The notes under the pieces are model-generated. The model did no database searches. It saw only the letters and a list, made by a program, of their open reading frames with translations, and was not told the DNA's origin. From Haladaptatus caseinilyticus (GTDB taxonomy: Archaea; Halobacteriota; Halobacteria; Halobacteriales; Haladaptataceae): 64,000 nucleotides of DNA. This document shows positions 18,189 to 27,266 of this stretch, one piece after another; within the stretch, counting starts at the first letter, position 1, and every line of letters starts with the position of its first letter. The translations under genes were made by a program, and so were the position numbers. The stretch covers positions 78,346 to 142,345 of the forward strand of contig NZ_CP111038.1 of the NCBI RefSeq assembly GCF_026248685.1, read 5' to 3'.

Positions 18189-19044
18189 CACCACTCCGTC
18201 CGGAGTGTCCAGTGCGCTCGAAAACGTCTCGGTCACCGACCTCGCTAAACACGTTCAGTCGCTCACCGACCGTGTTGACGATCTCGAACAGGAAGTCGCC
18301 GAGAAAGACGAGCGAATCAACGAACTCGAGCAGCGAGTCGATGAGCTAGAGGACAAGGCAAACGAAGCGGAAGCCCACCGGAACGCAATCGTTCGACAAA
18401 CACAAACACGTGACGAGCGGATCGATGAGTTGCAAGCCCGGGAGTTCGAGAAAGGTGCCCACCTGCTCGCCGACAACGTTGACGCTGATCGGATCACTGT
18501 CAACGGCAACAAACTCGAACGCATCGCCAAAGACGACGGGGAGGCCTACTTCCGACTCCCCGGTGAGGACGATGCGCTCGGTCGCGGGGGTGCCGTCGCG
18601 CATTCAACAGCCGACCTGTTGCCGGTTCAGCGGTTGGCCCGCTATGACGACGAGATGCTGGCGTCCGTCACAAATCGCAAGCCCGACGAACTTGCAGGGA
18701 AATCGTGGCGCAAACGGGATGAAGCAGGTCGCTACTCACTCTGGTCAAAGGGGAGTGGCGAGATACGGTCTTACTTAGACGCGTCAGACCTGGCCGAGTG
18801 GATTCGCCTGAAAGAGTCCGGGGTGAGTAAGAAATACTCACAGGAACTCGCTCGGCGAACAATGGACGCGATGCACGAACTCTCGAATGGTCGTCTCGGG
18901 AAAACCAAGCGCCAACGGTCCAAAGATGGATTGAGCTACCAAGAGACGCGTCTCGTCCTGAAAGCCGATGTCGAGCTTCCCGGTGAGATCACGAGCACCG
19001 ACACGGACGATAACCCGACCACAGACGGGGTTGCCGGAGAGTAG
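18181..19044 (+). CDS. Coiled-coil protein, last gene of operon
   Basis: 287 residues from ATG 18181. Residues about 20-90 are a strong coiled coil with heptads (LTDRVDDLEQEVAEKDERI and NELEQRVDELEDKANEAEAH). The C-terminal half holds a globular region (LPVQRLARYDDEMLASVTNR; SYLDASDLAEWIRLKESGVS; SQELARRTMDAMHELSNGRL) and basic KTKRQRSKDG, possibly DNA-binding. It resembles coiled-coil proteins of haloarchaeal plasmids and viruses. A structural or DNA-partition role is possible but not shown. Confidence 0.65.
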   Translation: MSNTTPSGVSSALENVSVTDLAKHVQSLTDRVDDLEQEVAEKDERINELEQRVDELEDKANEAEAHRNAIVRQTQTRDERIDELQAREFEKGAHLLADNVDADRITVNGNKLERIAKDDGEAYFRLPGEDDALGRGGAVAHSTADLLPVQRLARYDDEMLASVTNRKPDELAGKSWRKRDEAGRYSLWSKGSGEIRSYLDASDLAEWIRLKESGVSKKYSQELARRTMDAMHELSNGRLGKTKRQRSKDGLSYQETRLVLKADVELPGEITSTDTDDNPTTDGVAGE

Positions 19045-19333
19045 CGTGGTCGGGACGAAATCACCCTCGAGAGGGTAACAACTCTAACACAAACACCCAA
19101 ACAAACGCGGTCATGGACGTCCCGAATTGACACAGTTCGGGACAGACGCCGTACGGTTACTCGTGAGTACGGCAGTTGTATCGGCATCTATCGGCTACAA
19201 ACCAGCGGGAGGGGGAGAGCGGATACCGGCCACCGTGTCTGTGGTCGGAACCGCGAGGTTGAATCAACCGAGAAGCCACCGTCGGATCGGGAATGACGAT
19301 GATGCTTAAGTGACGCGACCCATATTCTCTACT

Positions 19334-19585
19334 ATGGCAGCTGAAATCTCCGATCGTGTCCGTGAAATCGCCGACGCACGAGGTGTCCCCGAGTCGGAGG
19401 TTTTCGAGCAAGCACTGGAACTCGGAATCGCGGATCTATGGGAGAGCGTCGTCCTCGGAAAATACGTGGATGGCGAGCTATCTCGCGAGGAGGCGGTTGA
19501 ACTGGTTGGACTCGAAAACGTCCAGCGAGCCGATCGCGAAGCAGCAGCCGTTGAAGAGGATGTCGACTGGGGTCTCAGTTCGTGA
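19334..19585 (+). CDS. VapB-like antitoxin
   Basis: 83 residues, MAAEISDRVREIADARGVPE. A short helical N-terminus (possible ribbon-helix-helix or UPF0175-like DNA-binding part) is followed by an acidic C-terminus (NVQRADREAAAVEEDVDWGL) that would wrap the toxin. ATG 19334 follows a TATA-like CATATTC closely. Its TGA overlaps the toxin GTG (19582), the standard antitoxin-first TA arrangement. Confidence 0.75.
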   Translation: MAAEISDRVREIADARGVPESEVFEQALELGIADLWESVVLGKYVDGELSREEAVELVGLENVQRADREAAAVEEDVDWGLSS

Positions 19586-20061
19586 CGATTGTTGCGGTCG
19601 CGGATACAGGCCCACTTATCCACCTTGCAGAAATCGACGCACTCGACTTGCTGACGGCAATTGATGAGTTGTTAATCCCTGAAACAGTGTATGCAGAACT
19701 GGAAGAAGGCGGGATTCCACCCGAGTTCTCAGATCTTGAGTGGGAAGGGATCGAGGTTGTAGATCCTATCGAGAACAGTGCTGAACTGGATGCAGGAGAG
19801 CGAGCGGCACTGGCAGTAGCCCTCAAGCGAGACAACGTCGTCTTTCTTACCGACGATCTGGCAGCACGAGAGTTCGCTCAGGATCAGAATATCGAAGTCC
19901 ACGGTTCGATTGGCATTATCGCACTTGCGTATCATCGAGATATCGTACCCAGCGATGATGCTGCGTCGCTTATGCGGGCCCTTCAGGCGGAAACGAGCCT
20001 CTTTATCACCGACGCAATCATTGAGCGTGGAATCGAACTGCTACAGTCAAATTCCGACTAA
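19582..20061 (+). CDS. PIN-domain toxin (VapC/DUF3368-like)
   Basis: 159 residues from a GTG that overlaps the antitoxin stop. The N-terminal VAVADTGPLIHLAEI carries the first PIN aspartate in DTGPLI (DUF3368 type). ELDAGERAALAVAL supplies the central acidic Glu, and VVFLTDDLAAREFA the third and fourth acidic residues (TDD). PIN toxins are metal-dependent RNases cutting tRNA or rRNA. All expected acidic residues are present, so it is probably active. Confidence 0.85.
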   Translation: MTIVAVADTGPLIHLAEIDALDLLTAIDELLIPETVYAELEEGGIPPEFSDLEWEGIEVVDPIENSAELDAGERAALAVALKRDNVVFLTDDLAAREFAQDQNIEVHGSIGIIALAYHRDIVPSDDAASLMRALQAETSLFITDAIIERGIELLQSNSD

Positions 20062-20070
20062 ACCGCGAAT

Positions 20071-20298
20071 GCGGGTCATCAGCTCTTCAAGACGGTCCAG
20101 CGCTCGGAACAGAATACCGAGTTAGTCACCTTCCGCGAGAAACGTGCCGAGAGTCAGCAGGTCGAAGACAAGTACCTCGACGTCCTCGAGCATGCGAAGA
20201 ACGTCGCCAAGACGAATGACGCGATGGTCGCACGGTTGGGCTATCGAGAGGTGGCGACGCATTACGGCTGTGCGTACACAACGATGGCTATTGGGTAA
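20071..20298 (+). pseudogene. Relic of an unidentified repeated gene (copy 1)
   Basis: Frame NTELVTFREKRAESQQVEDK, then YLDVLEHAKNVAKTNDAMVA and YREVATHYGCAYTT, ending in a premature TAA. The same protein sequence, little changed, recurs at 26448-26813 and its tail at 32371-32445. The start is missing. The family was not recognised. Confidence 0.55.
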
Positions 20299-20306
20299 TG
20301 TAAGAA

Positions 20307-20540
20307 ATGGCCGAGCATGTGCCCGAAATGTCAACCGTCACAGATATCCAAATTGACGTGCCTCATCGAACCATCATAGAGTATGTCGACGAACACAGCA
20401 TCGATCTCGTGGTAATTGGAATCCATGGACGGACGAGGTTACGTCACACCCTCCTTGGGAGTGTTGCCGAACAGGTTGTACGGACGTCCTCGGCACCAGT
20501 CCTTGCAGTGCGCGCTGATCAACAGCTCCTAGAGAATTAG
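20307..20540 (+). pseudogene. Universal stress protein, C-terminal half
   Basis: 77 residues ending VIGIHGRTRLRHTLLGSVAE and VVRTSSAPVLAVRA, the UspA ATP-binding motif (GxHGRx(9)GSVAE) and final strand. Only the second half of a normal about 145-residue UspA is present. Its 5' end is joined to the preceding relic (ATGGCCGAGC resembles the MAEHV/MAERV site of that gene). Probably a recombination scar rather than a working gene. Confidence 0.65.
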
Positions 20541-20752
20541 TGACCCATGGTTTCCCCTGTGAGTCCATCCACTGGTGTAAACCATTCCACCATCGAATTC
20601 ACTATGACTGGCTTTACAGGATGCGTACCTTACGATCAGCACATTTGTTAAAACCGGTCACTAATGGAGGGCTTCAAGAGGTGATGATTTTCGTCGTATA
20701 GAGGCGCAGTCTGTAACAGACCCATCCGCTATACCAAAAATAGTTGGGAAAT

Positions 20753-20848
20753 TTACATGAGACTGAGTTCGTCATGACTTGAAAGAAATGGCTCAATATG
20801 TTTCTCACGCCATCCAAGGGTTGACAATACACTCACTGCTACATGAAC
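20753..20848 (-). pseudogene. polB 3'-end relic
   Basis: The minus strand reads VSVLSTLGWREKHIEPFLSS then HDELSLM and stop. It matches the PolB C-terminus at 34894 (ASVLSPLGWREKRIKQFLAS). Only about 30 codons remain. Confidence 0.6.
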
Positions 20849-20866
20849 CAGTAAGATGGAGTAGAG

Positions 20867-22177
20867 CTAATTATCAGGAATAAGGCGATAGAGACCACCA
20901 TCATCGCTTCCGAACCCAAGTGCGTATATCTCTCCACGATTATCCATGCTAAATGAAAATAGTTGATCCAGTTTTGACCTGTCAGTGTTGGCAATTTCGA
21001 GTAATTGTGGAGTCCATTGCCGGCCATTTTCGGAGGGCGTCGCGACAAATAGGCGACCGTTTGGCACCAAATCACCAAAAATATAGACCCCATTCAATTT
21101 TTGCAATGTTGAACCACGATATACATATCCTCCAATCACCGACACACCGCTGATAGGGGCAGTAGAGTGCGGATATTCAATAATGGGGTCAATGAGGGGT
21201 TCGGCCCTGCCGTTTCCCGACGTTACCGCATCCGGACAACTGGCAGCACCGATGCAGTGATTTCCCTCCTTGATTTTCCAACCGTAGTTTCCACCCTTCT
21301 TGACCAAGTCCACTTCTTCATAGCGTGTATCTCCAACGTCTCCGACGAAGAGATCAGGCCCGTCAAAGGACATTCGCCATGGATTTCGAAACCCCCAAGC
21401 ATAGTGTTCATCAAGTCCATTCTTGCCGACGAGAGGGTTGTCATCGGGGATGGCATAGTTCCGGCCATCTTTCTGGCGATCGATATCAAGGCGAAGGATG
21501 CTTCCAAGGAGATCGTTGTTCACGTCCTGTCCGCTGCTCTTGCTGCCCAAACCACCACCGTTTCCCCCGCCATCGCCAACGGAGACATAAAGATATCCGT
21601 CAGGTCCAAACTTGATCGCTCCGCCATTGTGGTGATGATTTGGTTCCGGGATTTCTAGGATCGTTCGTTCAGAATCACGGAGCACATGTGTCCCATCCTT
21701 AGAGGCCCTGAATTCCGCAAGAACGAATGTATGGCTATAATCTTCGGGAGTCCCCGGTCGTTGAGGAGCACTATATCGAATAAATACTCGACGATTAGTG
21801 GCAAAATTCGGATGTAGAGCGATACCCAATACTCCTCTTTCCGTCCCATAGACGATAGCATCTTGCAAATCCAGAAACGGTTCTTCACGGAGACCATCTG
21901 CATCGTGAGTATAGACAACACCGACCTGATCAACGATATAGCGGCGATTGGCAGCAGGTGCAAATGCTATATCTAGTGGTGTTTGCATACCGGTGACTAC
22001 TGTGTGAAGGCCAATTGGTGTGGGAAATGACTCTGTAGTTTGACCATCTGGCGATGGAGAGATCTGAGAACCGTATGCATTCTGACCAGAAGTGGAGCCG
22101 ATCAGCCGGAAAGAAGTCAAAACACCTACTCCACTACTGACAACTCCTTGTAAGAACTGTCTTCGATCAGAATTCAT
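20867..22177 (-). CDS. Exported PQQ-type glucose/sorbosone dehydrogenase
   Basis: 436 residues. A twin-arginine signal (NSDRRQFLQGVVSSGVGVL, residues 2-20) sends it folded across the membrane. The mature part is a six-bladed propeller of the soluble glucose dehydrogenase/sorbosone dehydrogenase (GSDH) family: GVLGIALHPNF, the active-site and PQQ segment EPNHHHNGGAIKFGPDGYLY, then SVGDGGG, YAWGFRNPWRMSFD and the PHSTAPISGVSVIGGYVYRG blade. It would oxidise sugars or aldoses at the cell surface. Length and motifs look intact. It lies next to the broken arylsulfotransferase and PhoD genes, a small exported-enzyme cluster. Confidence 0.85.
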   Translation of the reverse strand: MNSDRRQFLQGVVSSGVGVLTSFRLIGSTSGQNAYGSQISPSPDGQTTESFPTPIGLHTVVTGMQTPLDIAFAPAANRRYIVDQVGVVYTHDADGLREEPFLDLQDAIVYGTERGVLGIALHPNFATNRRVFIRYSAPQRPGTPEDYSHTFVLAEFRASKDGTHVLRDSERTILEIPEPNHHHNGGAIKFGPDGYLYVSVGDGGGNGGGLGSKSSGQDVNNDLLGSILRLDIDRQKDGRNYAIPDDNPLVGKNGLDEHYAWGFRNPWRMSFDGPDLFVGDVGDTRYEEVDLVKKGGNYGWKIKEGNHCIGAASCPDAVTSGNGRAEPLIDPIIEYPHSTAPISGVSVIGGYVYRGSTLQKLNGVYIFGDLVPNGRLFVATPSENGRQWTPQLLEIANTDRSKLDQLFSFSMDNRGEIYALGFGSDDGGLYRLIPDN

Positions 22178-22426
22178 TGTCTATCCATATGTCTAATCGA
22201 CTGCAACCGTATTCAGCCGTGAGGATCGTTCAGGTCACCCACCCACATTACAGAGAGGTAATCCGAGCAACTCATGTTTTGGTGAGACGTTACCATCGGT
22301 ATCTAAGCAGTTCGCTGATATCGATTGCCAAACCAGGACAGGCGACACTGCGGCGTTTCAGCCCAGCAATCTTCGACGATGAGACGTCCCTTGTGAAAAT
22401 ATCCACTAATTACGTGGAATCGGATG

Positions 22427-23686
22427 TCACAGTGACGACCACCATGGTTTTACTATCAGTATTCCACCCAGCACCCAGCAGATAATCGCTAGGAATGCGG
22501 AGAATACGTGCACTTCCGTGATCCAAAACGGAGTTGGAATTACGTGCTGAACACCAGTAAGTAAAGAGGAGAGAATTGGAATATTGGTGCTATGCCCGCC
22601 GAGCACGCTACTCGTGTCCCCGAACTGATACGGCTGACCGAATGATTCACCGTATGGTACACGATCAGCTTCGTATGGTAATGCAGGAACCTGATAGCTA
22701 CTGACGACACTTCCATTTCGAGCAATTTCGACTACACGATTGTTTCGACTGTCAGTGATCAATGTATTTCCGTTTGGCAAGCGGTCAGCATCTCGTGGCC
22801 AATCGAGGCTGATTTCACTTGCTTCGTAGACAGTCCACACTTCCTCCCATTGGCCTGTTGATTCATTACGATGAAGTTCGACAACTCGGTTGTTTTCCGA
22901 GTCAGCGATGAGAACAGCTCCGTCCCCAAGCCAGTGGGGATTGTGTTGCTTATTGAGTACCGTCGGGTCTCGATTCTTGTTGATTACTTCGACAACGCCC
23001 TTCTCTCGTTCTACAATAATCAGCTGATTCGTGTTTCGCACCGAGACGAGGTATCGGCCAGATCCAATACGATCAACATCGTTGATATGAAGCCAGTCAG
23101 TTGTCGTTGGATCTGGTGGTGCAGTCTAATACTGACTCGCATTCCAGACCCAGGTTTGTTTTCCTGTGGATAGATTATAGCTGTAAATACTCTCGTATTC
23201 CATATCGGCTACCAGCAATTCACCGGACGGAAGCATTTCAGCGTCGTGTACTTCACTGTCTTTTCGAGTCCGCACCGGGTAGCTCCACTGGCCACCGATT
23301 TTCTTCCCTGACTGTGGATCGATGAACCGGACACCCGTCCGTTTACACGGAGAATCGAATCGACCACATTGCCGGTAGGGTCCATCGGCAAAGGTCGCTA
23401 ATACGGATCCGTTTTCCAAATATGATACGCCTTGATAACTAATAGCGTTCCCGACACTCCATCGCTTGCTTCCGTTATTCTCAAGCGCTGTAACGCTTCC
23501 ACCCCAACCGGGTCCTTGGACACCGACAAGAACACTTGTGTTGGTAGTTCGTGAAATTTTAGTCGTGTCCGGAGCGGTTGCCCAGCTCACGCCAAGCGTT
23601 ATTCCAAGTATTACTGTTCCGACTACTATGAGTAGAACTCCTGATTTAGCCGAGGTTGTATGACTCCATAGTTTCACTTTCCCCAC
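22427..23686 (-). pseudogene. Arylsulfotransferase-family membrane protein broken by one TAG
   Basis: A single frame from 23686 to 22427 reads as one haloarchaeal arylsulfotransferase-like beta-propeller: N-terminal helix (LLIVVGTVILGITLGVSW), EVHDAEMLPSGELLVADMEY, WLHINDVDRIGSGRYLVSVR, HNPHWLGDGAVLIADSENN, WPRDADRLPNGNTLITDSRN and two C-terminal membrane helices. It is interrupted by TAG at 23126-23128, just after WNASQY. No other damage is visible, so the loss is recent or the codon is read through. The two halves may also be predicted as separate genes (22427-23041 and 23126-23686). Confidence 0.75.
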
Positions 23687-23933
23687 CCAAGTGTGCTACT
23701 GGTCAAGATTTCTATGTACTTGGTACTGTCGGCAGTAATATTGTCTTCCTCCACTTAGGGTGCCGTTTCTTTTATAGAAAATCCTCACTCAAGGGCCTTC
23801 ACCCTCGGAAAGCAACCTTGTCTACATTCACATAAGATCGAGAACAAAATGAGCAACAACACTTTTGTAAAACACCATAGATTCACCTTTGGCGAATAGT
23901 CCTTGGGAGATCGTATATTCAGAGTAATGGGTA

Positions 23934-26420
23934 ATGGATTATGGGGGTTCGCTCATGAGTAAGGATGGAAAACCACCGGAAAACAGTGACGAGAAGCTAC
24001 TGAACCGGCGGAATGTTTTGAAATCATCGATGGCCATTGGAACAGGGATGACGAGCCTTTCTGGCTGTTCTTCAAAAATAGAAAGTCCCGTTTCGTGGGA
24101 TACGCTTCGCGAGTCACGATTATATCCTGTTGGGTCTCTCCCTCGAGACGCGACTAGACAATGGATTGGGCCTTCGTTTTGGGCGAATCGTCTTCAAGAT
24201 TGGAGACTTCATGATGGTCGTGTTGAATGTTTATGCGGAAAAAAGGGGTACGAAATTAGAACTGTAAACGTACTCACTCGGGAGATCGTCGCAGGACACC
24301 TCCCCGGTCATATTCAGGCTACAATTGGTATCACCGGGAATGAAAATCAAAAGGGGTTTTGTGGATTCTTACTGGGTATCGGAAATGGGCAATTGGACTA
24401 CCGAGCTGCAGCGTTGGCCCAACATGGATCTGGAGTTGGTGGTGGCATTCTTTGTACGCTAGATCGGTCTGGTAAACTCAGTTTCCGAGAACATACAAAC
24501 GAATCGAAACCGCTTGAATTCGCAGAATTACAAACAACAAAAGAATATTCAGAGTCGCCGCCTATAGTGGTCGGATCCCACGATGAGATCCGATTGTCTC
24601 TCGATATAATACCCGAAAAATCCGGCTTTTTTACAGTCCAACTCATCGCCCACGACGCGTTCACCGAAGCGTTCCTCGGAAAGGCGATTATGCACCATGT
24701 ACCTGATTCTCGTCTTCTCGGGGGGATCTCTCTCGTTTCCTCGCCAGAACCGAATCAATCAGGTACCCGCTGGTGGTTCCAAGATCTGCAGACCGGTGGT
24801 GAAAAGGTTGCTACCTACCCAGATCGAACGTTCGGTCCGATCGCTGGAACTCAGTATTCCGTCGATAGTGAACAGAAGGTACTACGACTTTCAGCGCAAT
24901 TTTTACCCATCGGGAGTGGCCATGATTTTGATCTTTTTCTGGAATACCGGCCTACTAACACGAATCAAAAGTGGATACGGAGCGCGAACACGGGATTACA
25001 ACCAGGATACACGACGCTGTTCCGTATAGACGACTGGGATTCGTCACATGAATGGGAATACCGAGTAGTCTATAAGCCAGACGAGGATACAGCATCGATA
25101 TTCTCTGGTCGGATCCAAAAAGATCCAGGTCCGAACGCAGACGACTTCAGAATCGGATTGTTCAGCTGCGCTGCACCCACCGCTCAAGGATTGGAAGTTC
25201 ATCGGAAGAATGGGGATTTCTTTGCCGACCAAGTGGGACGATACACAGACGAATATATCTATTTTCCATACAATCAGCTAGTTCAAAACGCTCAATCACA
25301 GGATGCGGACTTTTTAGTGTTTTCCGGTGATCAAATTTACCAGGATAACCCCACAGAAGTAACCGGTAAAGAGAACCCAACGTTAGATTACTTATACAAG
25401 TGGTATCTCTGGATATGGGCATTTCGAGATCTCGTTCGGGATATCCCATCAGTAGTATTAGTTGATGATCATGACGTGTATCAACAAAACCTGTGGGGGG
25501 AAAAAGGAAAACAAGCCCCTCAAAATAATGCCCGTAAAGGAGGGTATGTTGGGAAAGGAGATTTCATCAACCTTGTCCAGCGTACACAGTGCAACCACAA
25601 TCCCGATCCATTCGATCCCACCCCAGTCAAACGAGGAATTGATGTCTACTACACCTCATTCCTATATGGTGGGGTGGATTTTGCTCTCGTCGAAGATCGG
25701 AAGTTCAAGAGTAATCCACCGAAAGAAAAAGTGCTCAAACAGTTAGATTTCGATGGTGTCCTTCTCGGTGAGCGTCAAAAGCAATTTTTGCACAAATGGA
25801 TAGCAAAACTCGACAACGACTCAGTGCCAATCTGTCTGAGCCAAAGTCTGTATGGATGCGTTGAAACCACGCCCGACGGTCTTCCGGCGATAGATTTAGA
25901 TTCAAATGGATATCCGCCACGTCAGCGAGACGACGCCGTGAATATTTTACAAAAGGCAGGTGCGTTGGTTCTCTCCGGTGATCGTCACCTTGCTTCACTT
26001 GTTCGCCATGGGGTCGATCACCATTCGGATGGGATGCTTGAATTCAGTGGGCCTGCCTGTGCAGCAATTTACCAGCGATGGTTCAACCCGAAATGGTCGC
26101 TCAAAAACGGACGAAGCCAGCCAAATACCGGTGACTTTACAGACATTTTTGGCAACAAAGTACGTGTATTAGCCGTTGCTAACCCAAAAATCGACTTCGA
26201 TACGTATCGTTCCAACCGACATGAACGTGGACAAGCAATCAGAGACCGAGATTTGAAACGTGAAGGGTATGGACTCGTTCAAATCGATCATACAGAGAAC
26301 CAGTGTCTCATAGAGTGTTGGCCACGAGACGAAGACCCAACCAGTGATACAGCCACGCAATTTCCAGGTTGGCCCATCAGTCGTTCGTTCAATCAAATAA
26401 AGAAATCAGGTAGCAAATAG
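23934..26420 (+). CDS. PhoD-like exported phosphatase
   Basis: 828 residues (821 if the ATG at 23955 is used; a G-rich stretch precedes it). The signal has a twin-arginine LNRRNVLKSS and then a lipobox-like SLSGC, suggesting a Tat-exported lipoprotein. An N-terminal about 270-residue beta-sandwich (IRTVNVLTREIVAGHLPGHI, then a possible second Ig-like part) is followed by the PhoD metallophosphoesterase: DFRIGLFSCAAPT, DADFLVFSGDQIYQDNP, VVLVDDHDVYQQN and LVLSGDRHLASLV. These carry the metal-binding Asp/His residues. Probably a phosphodiesterase/alkaline phosphatase D acting on the cell surface. Longer than typical PhoD (about 550) because of the extra N-terminal domain. Confidence 0.85.
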   Translation: MDYGGSLMSKDGKPPENSDEKLLNRRNVLKSSMAIGTGMTSLSGCSSKIESPVSWDTLRESRLYPVGSLPRDATRQWIGPSFWANRLQDWRLHDGRVECLCGKKGYEIRTVNVLTREIVAGHLPGHIQATIGITGNENQKGFCGFLLGIGNGQLDYRAAALAQHGSGVGGGILCTLDRSGKLSFREHTNESKPLEFAELQTTKEYSESPPIVVGSHDEIRLSLDIIPEKSGFFTVQLIAHDAFTEAFLGKAIMHHVPDSRLLGGISLVSSPEPNQSGTRWWFQDLQTGGEKVATYPDRTFGPIAGTQYSVDSEQKVLRLSAQFLPIGSGHDFDLFLEYRPTNTNQKWIRSANTGLQPGYTTLFRIDDWDSSHEWEYRVVYKPDEDTASIFSGRIQKDPGPNADDFRIGLFSCAAPTAQGLEVHRKNGDFFADQVGRYTDEYIYFPYNQLVQNAQSQDADFLVFSGDQIYQDNPTEVTGKENPTLDYLYKWYLWIWAFRDLVRDIPSVVLVDDHDVYQQNLWGEKGKQAPQNNARKGGYVGKGDFINLVQRTQCNHNPDPFDPTPVKRGIDVYYTSFLYGGVDFALVEDRKFKSNPPKEKVLKQLDFDGVLLGERQKQFLHKWIAKLDNDSVPICLSQSLYGCVETTPDGLPAIDLDSNGYPPRQRDDAVNILQKAGALVLSGDRHLASLVRHGVDHHSDGMLEFSGPACAAIYQRWFNPKWSLKNGRSQPNTGDFTDIFGNKVRVLAVANPKIDFDTYRSNRHERGQAIRDRDLKREGYGLVQIDHTENQCLIECWPRDEDPTSDTATQFPGWPISRSFNQIKKSGSK

Positions 26421-26447
26421 CAGGTTATTTGTTCAACTTCTCTATCT

Positions 26448-26813
26448 TCGAACACCGAACTCGTGCACTTCCGTGAGAAGCGCGCTGAGAGTCAGCAAGT
26501 CGAGGACAAGTATCTCAATGTCCTCAAGCATGCCAAGAACGTCGCCAAGACGAATGACGTGATGGTCACACGGTTAGGCTATCGGGAGGTTGCGACGCAC
26601 TATGGATGTGCGTACACAAACGATGGCTATCGCGTCATGGAAGAGATGGCCGAGCGCGTTCCAGGCGTGAGCTACAAAGAGTCACGAACGCTGTGTGTGG
26701 ACGATGCAATGGGCGTCGGTGGTCACCACATCGAACTCACGTTCGCCCACCCCGACTTGGCGGGATGGATGCGAGCCCACGAAGCAAACGCGGGAGGAAA
26801 CGGAGGGCGCTAA
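26448..26813 (+). pseudogene. Partial copy of the unidentified repeated gene (copy 2)
   Basis: From NTELVHFREKRAESQQVEDK to a natural-looking end FAHPDLAGWMRAHEANAGGN. It adds YRVMEEMAERVPGVSYKESR, then a segment SRTLCVDDAMGVGGHHIELT, to what is left in copy 1. It could be translated from GTG 26463 (116 residues) but lacks the 5' part present upstream in copy 1. No family recognised; the DDAMGVGGHH region is not a motif I know. Confidence 0.5.
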
Positions 26814-27266
26814 TTATAGCGTTTTAATCACGGGGGGTCGCAGAACCCCCGCTCGAACCACACCACCACACGAGATTCACACCGCTATGCCGGTGAAACA
26901 TGGTGGTAGTAATCGGTTGGTTACGGTGGGGTGCGTCTTTCTCTGCGTCATTTTCTGCGAAACGGAGGGGGTCGCTCTCGCGATCCCTCTCTATTACAAT
27001 ATTATAATCGACTCCTTTTACTGCCGACACAAAAGTCCAATTGTTGATCCAATATTGAGAGTTCTTTTCTGTCGTTCGATGTTTTGCTTCGCAATCGAGA
27101 CGTAAACTAGCAGTCGATGTCTATCCTCATCTACTCGTTTTATTATAGTCATTTTGCCAAAGCTAGACTGGTTCTACAGAAGATGCCCACAGCCATATAA
27201 CCAGTTATATTATTAGAAAAGCGAAGGTATCATATTCACGGCTGGTGAATATTAAGTCCTAAAAAG
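26814..27266. other. Intergenic stretch with hairpin and repeated tail
   Basis: Begins with a hairpin GGGGGTCGCAGAACCCCC-like (GGGGGT/ACCCCC near 26833-26850). The following about 80 bp resemble the DNA after copy 3 (32447-32530: TAATCACGGG..., GGAACAT-GTGG-TATAATCG), so the repeat unit includes this tail. The rest is AT-rich with no gene seen. Confidence 0.4.

Noticed and set aside
23126..23128. TAG read as pyrrolysine or another amino acid
   Set aside because: No pyl genes seen and haloarchaea generally lack them; decay is simpler.
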